This document shows, piece after piece, positions 33,629-41,501 of a DNA stretch of 64,000 nt (the first letter of the stretch is position 1; every line of letters begins with the position of its first letter). The stretch lies in contig JBNLBN010000001.1 of assembly GCA_050303335.1 (NCBI GenBank), positions 1-64,000 of the forward strand, given 5' to 3'. Below the pieces are notes generated by a model. That model had not been told where the DNA came from. It did no database searches and saw only the letters and a program-made list of their open reading frames with translations. The translations under genes were made by a program, and so were the position numbers. This DNA comes from Bilamarchaeum sp050303335 (lineage in GTDB: Archaea > Micrarchaeota > Micrarchaeia > Anstonellales > Bilamarchaeaceae).

Positions 33629-34123
33629 ATGATGAGAAAAAAAATCGGAGCAGCAATATTGGGAGCAGCACTCGCAACAGGATGTTTTGCAAAAAAACCA
33701 CAAGTAAAAGAGCCAGTTATCGACAAGCAAGAAACTGCGACAAACATTGTTGAATACAAAAAAACTATACTTATGGAGTATTGCGTTCAAATATCTGGTC
33801 CCTGCATGGATCCGATCCTGCAAGAAGAAACCTATTCCGATGTGCGTCCTGAGCCTTTGCAAAAACAATTGGAAAGATTGCCTAAATTAGACGAGTGCTC
33901 AGTAAACGACAATGGCGAGCCAGTCTCATTGACTATAAGGGCAGCAGTGATAAAAAATCCTGATTCTACCAGAGATTTTGTAGATACCTATGAGTACCAA
34001 TATCCAGTGAAACAATGTGGTTACACTGAAATGAAACAGACAACAAAAGGGAAAATGGAGCCTGCCTCAGATCCTGCAGAAGCCAACCCCTCTGACAAAC
34101 CGAAATTCGAAGAAACAAGATGA
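33629..34123 (+). CDS. small secreted lipoprotein, function unknown
   Basis: 164 residues from ATG 33629 (33632 possible). The signal peptide ends ALATGC, a lipobox with Cys near 17. The mature part is polar with four further cysteines (about 48, 55, 93, 130) and an acidic, Pro-rich, probably disordered tail. AT-rich with a TATA-like box 30-40 bases upstream. Stops directly next to the convergent gene. No family recognised. Confidence 0.6.
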   Translation: MMRKKIGAAILGAALATGCFAKKPQVKEPVIDKQETATNIVEYKKTILMEYCVQISGPCMDPILQEETYSDVRPEPLQKQLERLPKLDECSVNDNGEPVSLTIRAAVIKNPDSTRDFVDTYEYQYPVKQCGYTEMKQTTKGKMEPASDPAEANPSDKPKFEETR

Positions 34124-34669
34124 TCAGGGAAATACCCGATCCATAATGCCATAGCTCTCGAGCGCGCCATGGAGTTTCGAGAATTTTCCCTTCAGCTCTG
34201 AAGGCGAGCTGATTTCATGAAGTTCAATATACATTCTGCCAAATTCAGCCAAACCATCAATGCCAAAACTTTTCCAGCAAATGTTGGTACGCTTTGTTAC
34301 TGCGTCATTCATCAGGCCCCTTTCAACGATTTCCTTGAATAGCGGGTAATTGTTGGTTCTAAGGCCATCTACTCTTTTGGCAATATCAATAAGTTCCCCG
34401 TCATCCATCTGGGAATATGGTTTGCCGGTATAATATTCCAGGCATCCCAAAAGGTCCCTTTTCTTTAACTGATTGAACAAAAACGGATCCTCCAGAAGAA
34501 GGACTGATCCATCAGTTACTCCTCGTTGGTCTACGAGTCCCTGGGCAAAAACCAGCAATTGGATGTTCCTCATCCTGGAATAGGAAAGTGATCTCCTTCC
34601 CATCAATGATTCGGCAAAAGGCCTTTCGCTCCTCGCTCTCTGGACCTCTGCCCCCTTTTGTTTAAGCAT
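34124..34669 (-). CDS. cytosolic helical protein, function unknown
   Basis: 181 residues, no signal peptide or membrane helix. The basic N-terminus has many arginines (about 10-35), followed by regular helices to the end. Leaderless: TTTAAAAAAG lies about 25-30 bases before the start. I recognise no motif. It lies between the lipoprotein and the lone pilin-like gene, all on separate promoters. Confidence 0.6.
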   Translation of the reverse strand: MLKQKGAEVQRARSERPFAESLMGRRSLSYSRMRNIQLLVFAQGLVDQRGVTDGSVLLLEDPFLFNQLKKRDLLGCLEYYTGKPYSQMDDGELIDIAKRVDGLRTNNYPLFKEIVERGLMNDAVTKRTNICWKSFGIDGLAEFGRMYIELHEISSPSELKGKFSKLHGALESYGIMDRVFP

Positions 34670-34724
34670 ACTGGAAAAATGAGGGGTCAGGTTTAAAAAA
34701 GTTATTAAAAATACAAAAAAATGA

Positions 34725-34979
34725 TTAAGCAGGCTTCAACAATCCGGATGAAGTTTCCTGGATTATACTTGCGGCACCTGCGATAGCGCCAATGATCACG
34801 CCGCCGATAACGATGCTGATCGCGGCTGCCTGCCATTTACCTCTGGAATCCGGAGGCTGCGTCTGGGCTACCCCGTAGACAATTCCCCCGAGAATAATTA
34901 GGATCAATGAAATGACCGGTGCGATTGATGCAAGCAATCCGGCAACATTGGATGCTAGTACTTCTAGACCTACTGCCAT
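34725..34979 (-). CDS. second VirB2/CedA1-like pilin, encoded alone
   Basis: 84 residues with two long hydrophobic helices (about 10-38 and 47-74) around a short loop PPDSRGKWQ. The same DxRGK loop followed by an (A)xxIxIGGxIIxAIxGxAxII helix occurs in the pilin at 59-412, so the two are paralogues. This one lacks an obvious cleavable signal peptide. Its TATA box TTTATAAG (35008-35001) lies in the end of the gap gene, 25 bases before the ATG, and matches the secretion operon promoter exactly. It may be an alternative pilus subunit. Confidence 0.65.
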   Translation of the reverse strand: MAVGLEVLASNVAGLLASIAPVISLILIILGGIVYGVAQTQPPDSRGKWQAAAISIVIGGVIIGAIAGAASIIQETSSGLLKPA

Positions 34980-35001
34980 GACTTAAATACGGGGAGAAGG
35001 C

Positions 35002-35985
35002 TTATAAACGTTTTACGAAATCGACTATCCTGTTCGAGTAGCCGTACTCGTTGTCATACCATGCCGAGATCTTTGCAAGCCTCCCGTTGCATTTCGTCAG
35101 CGAAAGGTCAACAATTGCAGATTCGCTCCTTCCTATTATGTCGCTTGAAACAATAGGATCATTGGTTACTGCGAGGATGCCCTTTAGAGTGCCAAGAGAC
35201 GCGGTTTCAAGCACCCGGTTTACCTCTTCGTGATCGCTTTCCCTGTTAAGCAGGAGCGTTATGTCATTCATCGACCCGTCAGGAACAGGGACCCTGAAAG
35301 CAATTCCGTCGAGCTTTCCCTTCAGTTCAGGGATCACTTCCCCGATTGCAGCTGCAGCTCCTGTACTTGTCGGAATTATATTCATTGATCCTGCCCTCGC
35401 CCTTCGCAGGTCCTTGTGCGAGGAGTCGATAATGTTCTGGTCATTCGTAACCGCATGGATCGTGCTCATGAATCCGGATTCGATCCCGAATTTTTCATTT
35501 ATCACCTTCAGGACCGGCGCCAGGCAATTGGTGGTGCAGGATGCAAGGGAGACCAATTCCTGCCCGTCATACATTTCATCGTTTACTCCAGGGACAATTG
35601 TCACATCCACGCCCTTTCCCGGTGCAGTTATCAGCACTTTTTTCGCGCCTGCCTTGATATGCTTCCTTGCATCTTCGGCAGTCCTGAACTTCCCGCTCGC
35701 CTCGATCACGAGATCTATCCCGGACCAGTCAAGCTTTTCCGGATCGCTTTCCTGGATCCATCTTATCTCATACCCGTTGACGACGAAGTTGCCGTTTTTT
35801 TCTTCCACTTTTCCGCCGAATCTTCCATAGACCGAGTCGTACCTGAAAAGGTGGATATGGCTCTTGATATCGCTTCTGGTGTTTATCGCCACTACGTCGA
35901 AATCCCGCCCGAGGGAACCTGTCGCTATCGCAGCCTTAAGAAATGACTTCCCGATCCTTCCGAACCCGCTTATTGCAATTTTCAT
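35002..35985 (-). CDS. gap: bacterial-type glyceraldehyde-3-phosphate dehydrogenase
   Basis: 327 residues. N-terminal GFGRIGKSFLK Rossmann motif, catalytic Cys150 in SCTTNC, His177 in the STIHAVT segment, and the C-terminal WYDNEYGYSNR motif. This is the bacterial/eukaryotic class (GapA/B). Most archaea have a distinct class II enzyme of weak similarity. After the second beta strand the cofactor site reads NTRSD, lacking the usual NAD-selecting Asp, so NADP use is likely (inference). It interconverts glyceraldehyde-3-phosphate and 1,3-bisphosphoglycerate in central metabolism. Its 3' end overlaps the promoter of the pilin-like gene, and its start overlaps the DHH gene by 4 bases. Confidence 0.92.
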   Translation of the reverse strand: MKIAISGFGRIGKSFLKAAIATGSLGRDFDVVAINTRSDIKSHIHLFRYDSVYGRFGGKVEEKNGNFVVNGYEIRWIQESDPEKLDWSGIDLVIEASGKFRTAEDARKHIKAGAKKVLITAPGKGVDVTIVPGVNDEMYDGQELVSLASCTTNCLAPVLKVINEKFGIESGFMSTIHAVTNDQNIIDSSHKDLRRARAGSMNIIPTSTGAAAAIGEVIPELKGKLDGIAFRVPVPDGSMNDITLLLNRESDHEEVNRVLETASLGTLKGILAVTNDPIVSSDIIGRSESAIVDLSLTKCNGRLAKISAWYDNEYGYSNRIVDFVKRL

Positions 35986-37250
35986 AATATCAGCCTGAAT
36001 ATCTCGTTCAAAACGCTTTCAACGAAACCTTTCTTTACCCTAATCGCTCCTGCGCGGACGTGTCCGCCTCCTCCTTCGACAAACTGGCCCATGCTCGACT
36101 TTATCTGCTCAGCAATTCCGTTTGCAGACACCCCTTGTTTCTCAGCACCATCATTGAGCCTTATTATGATCGTCCTGTCATTGTAACCCAGGACGACAAG
36201 CGGGGCGTCCGTATCGTTGTCCTCGAAAATCTTCGTCGTGATCTTGCTCGATGGCGGCCACTCCCCTTTTGTGACGATGTTCTCGAGGGAAAAATGAAGC
36301 GCTCTCACCTTTCCGCTCCTTTCCTTTATTGCCACTTTAGATGATGCATCATCGATGGATTCCCTTGCCTGGAGCAGGATCGAGCTGAAAAGCTCCTCGC
36401 TTTTCATCACCTTCCTGTAGAACTCCAGGTTGTTTCCGAAAGATGAATGGGCTGCAAGAAAATCAAGGACCATCGCCTTCTCTCTATCGCTTTCATCGGA
36501 TCCGAGGATCCCGCTCTTGTCTCCTGCGCATGCGACCTTCGCATTATCCATTGCCTCTTCAACATCGAGGCCTGCCATTGCAGCTATCTCTGATGCCAGG
36601 TAGCCTGCAGTATATCTCGATCCGTTTTCCGTCACCGTAAACGGGTTCACGACATCACTGTTCCTGCCGATCGGATGATGGTCTATTATCATGTGCTGTA
36701 TATGCGCTGCCTTGAGAAGTTCAAGACCTGCCAGAGACTGGTCGGATGATGCAAAATCAAGAAGCAGTATGAGCGGATCGTCCTGCCCGAAATTCCCGAT
36801 GTCTCGCAATGCGTCCTTGACCGAATAAACTGCCGAGTTCTGCTGGAACGATTTCAGGTGGCATACCGAATTGATGGCGAATGCAGCACTGATCCCGTCC
36901 GCATCCCCGTGAAACCTCACATGGACAGTTCGCCCGCATTTTTTTGATGCGACAATCTCTTTTGCCGCCTCCTTCAGTTTCGGTGCAAGCATTTCCGTGA
37001 TCTCGTCCTTCAGCAGCAGGGGTCCCTCCTTCACAGAAACGGAGTCCCTTATCTTCCGATAAGCCTCCCGCGCCTCCTCGTCCGCAAGCACTTTTATGTT
37101 CACTGGAGTCGTGCCATCAAGTTCGAAACTCACGAAAGATCCCTGGTGATAAGTCCTGCTGTCCTGAAACGAGAATTCAAGGTTCCCATCAGTCAGGGTA
37201 TATTCCTTCATCCTTCCCAAGTATCTGACTCTTCTTATTGCCCCTATCAT
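35982..37250 (-). CDS. DHH-family phosphoesterase (archaeal RecJ/GAN-like)
   Basis: 422 residues from ATG 37250, which overlaps the ribK stop as ATGA with GGGTGGT ahead. A longer in-frame extension lies inside ribK and was rejected. N-terminal OB-like or S1-like region (1-70), then DHH domain motifs: FHGDADGISA, LLLDFASSDQ, and DHHPIG, with the C-terminal DHHA1 nucleic-acid domain ending in GGGGHVRAGA. Archaeal members are single-strand exonucleases linked to the replisome (GAN/RecJ) or nanoRNases. It forms an overlapping unit with ribK and gap. Confidence 0.85.
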   Translation of the reverse strand: MIGAIRRVRYLGRMKEYTLTDGNLEFSFQDSRTYHQGSFVSFELDGTTPVNIKVLADEEAREAYRKIRDSVSVKEGPLLLKDEITEMLAPKLKEAAKEIVASKKCGRTVHVRFHGDADGISAAFAINSVCHLKSFQQNSAVYSVKDALRDIGNFGQDDPLILLLDFASSDQSLAGLELLKAAHIQHMIIDHHPIGRNSDVVNPFTVTENGSRYTAGYLASEIAAMAGLDVEEAMDNAKVACAGDKSGILGSDESDREKAMVLDFLAAHSSFGNNLEFYRKVMKSEELFSSILLQARESIDDASSKVAIKERSGKVRALHFSLENIVTKGEWPPSSKITTKIFEDNDTDAPLVVLGYNDRTIIIRLNDGAEKQGVSANGIAEQIKSSMGQFVEGGGGHVRAGAIRVKKGFVESVLNEIFRLIL

Positions 37251-37861
37251 AGGACCACCCTCACCCTGTCTCCTGTTCGCTTGTTCTTTTTCTTCCTGAT
37301 GTCGAATCCGGCGATCACTTCGATCACGTCCGGTCCGTGCGAAGTGCGAAGAGGCACAATTATTGCTCCCGGTTCGTCCTCTATCCTGCATGGAAATGCG
37401 AATATATCACCGTACGTCCTGTCCTTGCCGCTGAAACCTGAAATGATTACGGGCTCGCTGGTAAGTATGCCCTCCCGTCCCCCTTCATCTATCCTTATGT
37501 TGAGTGTTCCAGGGTACGGGTCGAAGCCCAGCTTGTCGGCTATCTGCTTCCTGTAGCCCTCAAGAGACATGTAGTACTTGCCCTCCCCAAGGCCTTCGAC
37601 GATTGTTCCGACGATCTCGACCTTGCCCTCAAGCGCCTTCTTGATTATTGAATATTCCTCCATGATCTTTTCTATCCCTCTCTTGGTTATGGTAATATTG
37701 CCCCCCTTTCGCCTGATGTATCCGTTTTCCTCGAGCATACCCAGTCTTCTTGATGCGTTCTGCTGGGACATCTCGGATTCGGCCCCGATTTCCCCGGTGC
37801 TGATAGATACCTCCTTCTTATGGGCTCCGAGCCTGAGAAGTAGGAGAAGTATATTATCCAT
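37247..37861 (-). CDS. ribK: CTP-dependent riboflavin kinase with N-terminal HTH
   Basis: 204 residues. The N-terminal winged helix (1-75) has the pattern SQQNASRRLGMLEENGYIRR. The C-terminal kinase domain (80-204) has GLGEGKYYMS, GFDPYPGTLN and a closing IEVIAGFDIRKKKNKRTGD. These are hallmarks of the archaeal RibK family, which converts riboflavin to FMN using CTP. Fusion to a helix-turn-helix occurs in several archaea and suggests flavin-dependent transcription control. It is divergent from the methyltransferase gene with only 29 bp between. It completes the FMN route with the rib genes at 41.5-45.6 kb. Confidence 0.93.
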   Translation of the reverse strand: MDNILLLLLRLGAHKKEVSISTGEIGAESEMSQQNASRRLGMLEENGYIRRKGGNITITKRGIEKIMEEYSIIKKALEGKVEIVGTIVEGLGEGKYYMSLEGYRKQIADKLGFDPYPGTLNIRIDEGGREGILTSEPVIISGFSGKDRTYGDIFAFPCRIEDEPGAIIVPLRTSHGPDVIEVIAGFDIRKKKNKRTGDRVRVVL

Positions 37862-37890
37862 TAATAAGATAATGAACGAAAAACTTTATT

Positions 37891-38466
37891 ATGGATTACA
37901 AAGGGATTTCCATAGAGGTAACCCGCAATGTCTATCCGCCTGCAGAAGACTCATTCATGCTTGCCGATGCTGCAAGAAAGGCTGGATCTGTCCTTGAGAT
38001 CGGCTGCGGCTCGGGCATAGTCTCTCTTGCATGGGCCATGGCTGGAAACGAAGTCCTCGGAGTTGATATAAATCCGGAGGCAGTCTCATGCGCGAGGGAA
38101 AACGCCAAACGCAACAGCATCAGCGCAAAATTCATCGAGAGCGACCTCTTTTCCAACGTTGGTGGCATGTATGATGCCATACTCTTCAACCCCCCCTACC
38201 TCCCAACGGATGATTCTGAGAAGCTTGAAGGAAACATCAACCATGCTTTCGACGGAGGACAGGATGGGAGGCTCGTTCTGGAACGCTTCCTCAATGGCCT
38301 GAAATCCCATCTGAAGAAAGATGGCGAACTCTTTTTAATCCAGAGCAGCCTTAATAATCTTGAATCAACGAAGTCAGAACTCATGGAAATGGGATTTTCC
38401 ATTGAGTTAGAGAAAAAGGATTTCTTTTTCGAAAAATTGTATTTAATTCGTGGGATGATGACATGA
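37891..38466 (+). CDS. HemK2/Mtq2-type protein methyltransferase
   Basis: 191 residues. S-adenosylmethionine site LEIGCGSGIVSLA (about 31-43), acidic loop VDINPEA, and the NPPYLP motif that marks Gln/Asn or N6-adenine amino-group methylation. Short HemK-like proteins of this size in archaea correspond to eukaryotic HemK2/Mtq2, which with Trm112 methylates the GGQ glutamine of release factor aRF1. Near-leaderless, divergent from ribK. Its last bases overlap a candidate guide RNA. Confidence 0.85.
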   Translation: MDYKGISIEVTRNVYPPAEDSFMLADAARKAGSVLEIGCGSGIVSLAWAMAGNEVLGVDINPEAVSCARENAKRNSISAKFIESDLFSNVGGMYDAILFNPPYLPTDDSEKLEGNINHAFDGGQDGRLVLERFLNGLKSHLKKDGELFLIQSSLNNLESTKSELMEMGFSIELEKKDFFFEKLYLIRGMMT

Positions 38467-38542
38467 ACAACCGCTGAGGATCAGCGTTACTGGCTCCTAC
38501 GCCTTGCTGTACCCGATGACGATGTCAACAGCGTCTGACCAC
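38450..38542 (+). ncRNA. candidate C/D box guide RNA overlapping a gene end
   Basis: C box ATGATGA (38455-38461), 12 bases, D' CTGA (38474-38477), 38-base insert, C' ATGACGA (38516-38522), 12 bases, D CTGA (38535-38538). GTGG before and CCAC after pair as a terminal stem. The first half lies in the end of the methyltransferase gene. A competing hairpin CGCTGA-GGA-TCAGCG (38472-38486) would hide the D' box, so the call is tentative. Confidence 0.4.
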
Positions 38543-38572
38543 AATTATAAATTTTCTCCTCTATATCCTAGC

Positions 38573-38815
38573 ATGGCAACCAATGACGTTATGAATGAAC
38601 TGATGGGCATAGGCGTTTCAGAGCACGATGCGGTGGTTATCGCTGACTGCGTCATATCGAGGAAGTCCTGCTCATGGATTGACAACGAGCCCGTAGACGA
38701 CAAGCTCCTTGCTGACCTCAATTCACTGATCCAGAAAAAGGACTACAGGATAAGGGTAGAGGTTCAGGCAGTTCCGACCAGGGGAAAATTCATCTGGGAC
38801 GTCAAAGTATTATGA
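38573..38815 (+). CDS. 80-residue protein, function unknown
   Basis: ATG 38573 lies about 26 bases after the TATA-like AATTATAAA, giving a leaderless start. An in-frame upstream extension has no support. The product has an N-terminal helical half, one Cys pair region (DCVISRKSC) and a C-terminal beta hairpin ending KFIWDVKVL. No membrane segment. No family recognised. Confidence 0.6.
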   Translation: MATNDVMNELMGIGVSEHDAVVIADCVISRKSCSWIDNEPVDDKLLADLNSLIQKKDYRIRVEVQAVPTRGKFIWDVKVL

Positions 38816-38873
38816 TTACATTTTTTTTCAAATTATATAACTTTTTTAAAATATTTCTCCGCAAACAGAATCC

Positions 38874-40520
38874 ATGCAGAAATTCAAGAAGCGCAATTCC
38901 AAATCCGGTGCCCAGCCGATAAAAATTCCGGGTCCAAAATCCGATCCGATCCATATCCATACAGTGTTCGGCAATACCATTTTGCCGGGCAACTCTGATG
39001 TCCTTGTCCTTAACAAGGGAAGGGCGTATGTCAGGAAAAAGGCATGCGAGCTGACAAGCGGCGAGAAGATAATCTTCAAGAAGGAGGGCCTGGATATCAC
39101 CCTCGAGCAGGTGACTGATGCGCTTTCTGCCAGTCCGAGATACACCTCAACCTATCCGATACTGTTCAGCGAAAAGGACGGAAAATACACGACCTCTTTC
39201 AGCATGGCCCTGTTTTCCGGTATCGCTGATGCAAGGGACATGTGGCCGAATGACCTCGACCCGAATGACCATCTTGCAATGGCGGATGCGATCAAGGAAC
39301 ACCTTGCAGGCCACGGGATCAAGGTGACGAGGGAACATATAGTCTACCAGTGGCTTGCAGGGCAAGTTATCGCTCCACGCGATGAGAGGGTGCTGCCTGC
39401 TCTAGTCCCGATGGCGCCGAAGCTGGGGCCTCTCATGGACGAGGGATTCCAGAGGGCGTACAAGACCTATGTGGCAATAAGGCAGACCGTAATGCGCTCG
39501 ATCAGCTTCAGTCTTTCAGGAAAGGGTTCCGGAAGACAATCCACAAGACCCGGATCCACCTACTCGGCCGAAATAGATATAATCACTAAACACTTCCATG
39601 AAAGCCTGACCTCTATGGTAACCGCAGCAACAGTTCTCTCGGTCCGCCAGCATGAGCGTTCAAGTTCCCCAAATCCAATCCCCCATTCAAACCTTTTCAA
39701 GGGACCGCTTTCTGAGAGCGAGGATTTCAGGGAGCGGCCGATGATCGACATATACACCGAACATTTCCTGATCCGCCCGCTGATACAGCGCATTTGCGCC
39801 GACTACATACTGGCAAAAGAGCCGGATTTCCTGAGCAGCGGCGATGCGAAAGATTTCAATCTCCAGATATTCCATTATTTCGAGGTATCAAAGGCATTGG
39901 GATTTGCAGATACCGAAAAATCCATGGCAGAGTCGATGACTCTCATGGACATAATCCGCTCCCAGGGAATTCCTGCACCAACCCGCCTCGATCAGGCGAT
40001 CAGGCCATCCACCTCAAGCCGCAGGCTGAGCAGCCTCCTTGTAAAGGCTCTCCAGGATGGAGAGATAGACGGGCGATACTCCCTACGCCTCGGAAGGGCA
40101 ATATCAATTTTCGACCAGTATGCGCGCGATACATCCGCCCAGCCTGTTGAAATATCGTGGCTGAGGGTGCTCTCAAGCATGGAGGCGGCAATCCCGCTCC
40201 AGGATCCAAGAGTCCGGCCTTTCCTTACTGCTAAAATCCGAGCCATTTCAAAATCGGTCGAAGACCGGATGCATGCAAGATACGGATACCGTATGCTGGA
40301 TTTCGTCCGGACCCATATCCATACGCCGATCGAGCACCTCTCATCCGAGGCACAGCCGTTCCTTCTGCATGTCCTTTCAGGGTCCATGACAGCAGGGGAG
40401 GCCCTGGTCCGCTCAGGAAGCGCCCCCGGAAAATACGATTCTTCACACCGTGCAAAGAAGAAGCTTGCTGAAATCGGCTATGATGATGTGGCGCACCTCT
40501 ATCCTGTTATAAAAATCTAG
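38874..40520 (+). CDS. large cytosolic protein, function unknown
   Basis: 548 residues, basic, soluble. An N-terminal beta-rich part (about 30-80) reads like a small barrel with VLVLNKGRAYVRKKACELTSGE, a pattern similar to Hint-like or SH3-like barrels that present a G-x-x-V/K-A-x-E-L-x-x-G-(D/E) turn. A long helical body follows (about 115-530) with many Arg and Ser. No signal peptide, membrane helix or nuclease motif was found. The TATA-like box at about 38843-38855 gives a leaderless start. The 3' end is 17 bases before the Nudix gene. Confidence 0.65.
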   Translation: MQKFKKRNSKSGAQPIKIPGPKSDPIHIHTVFGNTILPGNSDVLVLNKGRAYVRKKACELTSGEKIIFKKEGLDITLEQVTDALSASPRYTSTYPILFSEKDGKYTTSFSMALFSGIADARDMWPNDLDPNDHLAMADAIKEHLAGHGIKVTREHIVYQWLAGQVIAPRDERVLPALVPMAPKLGPLMDEGFQRAYKTYVAIRQTVMRSISFSLSGKGSGRQSTRPGSTYSAEIDIITKHFHESLTSMVTAATVLSVRQHERSSSPNPIPHSNLFKGPLSESEDFRERPMIDIYTEHFLIRPLIQRICADYILAKEPDFLSSGDAKDFNLQIFHYFEVSKALGFADTEKSMAESMTLMDIIRSQGIPAPTRLDQAIRPSTSSRRLSSLLVKALQDGEIDGRYSLRLGRAISIFDQYARDTSAQPVEISWLRVLSSMEAAIPLQDPRVRPFLTAKIRAISKSVEDRMHARYGYRMLDFVRTHIHTPIEHLSSEAQPFLLHVLSGSMTAGEALVRSGSAPGKYDSSHRAKKKLAEIGYDDVAHLYPVIKI

Positions 40521-40537
40521 CCTGCCAAAGACATCCC

Positions 40538-40918
40538 ATGAGACCTTTTGCAAGCGACATTGTGCTTATCGAAAACGGAAAGATCCTCCTTGTAAAAAGG
40601 GGGAGGGAGCCATTCAAGGGCATGTGGGCCACTCCCGGCGGAAGGATCGAAGAAGGAGAAACAGCGGAACAGTGTGCAATCCGTGAAATGAAGGAAGAAA
40701 CAGGGCTTGAAATCGAAATAATCCGGCTTACCGGGATCTACAGCGATCCCGCCCGCGATCCGAGAGGGATAATTGCTGCAGCATACCTTGCAAAAAGGAC
40801 CGGCGGAAAGCTTTCTGCCGGCGATGACGCTGCAGAAACAAAATGGTTTGACCTTACGGACCTTCCCGAACTGGCCGCTGACCATAAGAAAATTATTGAG
40901 GATGCTATTTCTCAATGA
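40538..40918 (+). CDS. Nudix hydrolase
   Basis: 126 residues. The Nudix box GxxxxxExxxxxxxREUxEExGU is complete, from GGRIEEGETAEQ to CAIREMKEETGLEIEI (about 34-61). The family cleaves nucleoside diphosphates linked to another group, including oxidised nucleotides, NADH, ADP-ribose and, in some members, pyrimidine intermediates of flavin synthesis. It lies close to ribD, so a role in that pathway is possible but only inferred. Convergent 3' overlap of 14 bases with the coiled-coil gene. Confidence 0.9.
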   Translation: MRPFASDIVLIENGKILLVKRGREPFKGMWATPGGRIEEGETAEQCAIREMKEETGLEIEIIRLTGIYSDPARDPRGIIAAAYLAKRTGGKLSAGDDAAETKWFDLTDLPELAADHKKIIEDAISQ

Positions 40919-41438
40919 GTGCAAGGTCTCCAAGCGCAACCATCTCTTCTTCTGCTTTTGCTGCTGCCTGGGCTTCCTTCCTCTGGATCGCCTTCATGTC
41001 CTTGTAGTTTTCATAAAGGCCCTTGAGTTCATCCCTGATTACTTTGAGCTTTTCCTCGATCTCGGTAATCTCCTTTTCCCCTTCCTCTATGTCCTTCTCG
41101 ACGTACTTGATCTTTCTCCTCGCGCGCTCGACTTCCCTAACCTCTTCGAGCGACTCGTCGATCTTCCTCATCTTCTTGAGAAGGTCACGCTCCATTGCCG
41201 GGGTGTATGCTGCCGTTGAAATCTTGAACTCCAGAGATCTTTTCATCTTCCTGTACTTTGCCACTTCAACGTCCTTTGTCTGCTCAAGGAACGGCTGAAG
41301 CGCCTTCTGCTCGTACTTCTTGTACCTGATCCGCCTGTTGAGAGCCTTGATTTTCTCTATGAGTTCGCCCTTCTGGCTCTCAAGAGTGTCAATTCGGCCC
41401 TTGACGTCTTCTGATTCTTCTGGAGTGGTTTCGCTCAT
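40905..41438 (-). CDS. archaeal coiled-coil protein
   Basis: 177 residues, nearly all charged heptad-like helix (about 8-165) with a central turn near 70-80. Similar coiled-coil proteins of unknown function are widespread in archaea (the COG1340-like group is usually longer, near 290), so this may be a short relative. The TATA-like TTTTTAAATCG lies about 40 bases upstream. No enzyme motif. Probably a cytosolic scaffold (inference). Confidence 0.65.
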   Translation of the reverse strand: MSETTPEESEDVKGRIDTLESQKGELIEKIKALNRRIRYKKYEQKALQPFLEQTKDVEVAKYRKMKRSLEFKISTAAYTPAMERDLLKKMRKIDESLEEVREVERARRKIKYVEKDIEEGEKEITEIEEKLKVIRDELKGLYENYKDMKAIQRKEAQAAAKAEEEMVALGDLALIEK

Positions 41439-41501
41439 GCTATCACTAAAAACAAGTGTTTCGAATATTGAAAAGAAACGATTTAAAAACGTTCTATTTT
41501 G

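Noticed and set aside
37251..37391. N-terminal extension of the DHH phosphoesterase
   Set aside because: It lies inside ribK in another frame and is basic and low in sense. ATGA overlap and ribosome binding site favour ATG 37250.
39992..40387. 131-codon and other minus-strand frames opposite the 548-residue gene
   Set aside because: They are antisense to a complete gene with good promoter and codon use, and have no start signals of their own.
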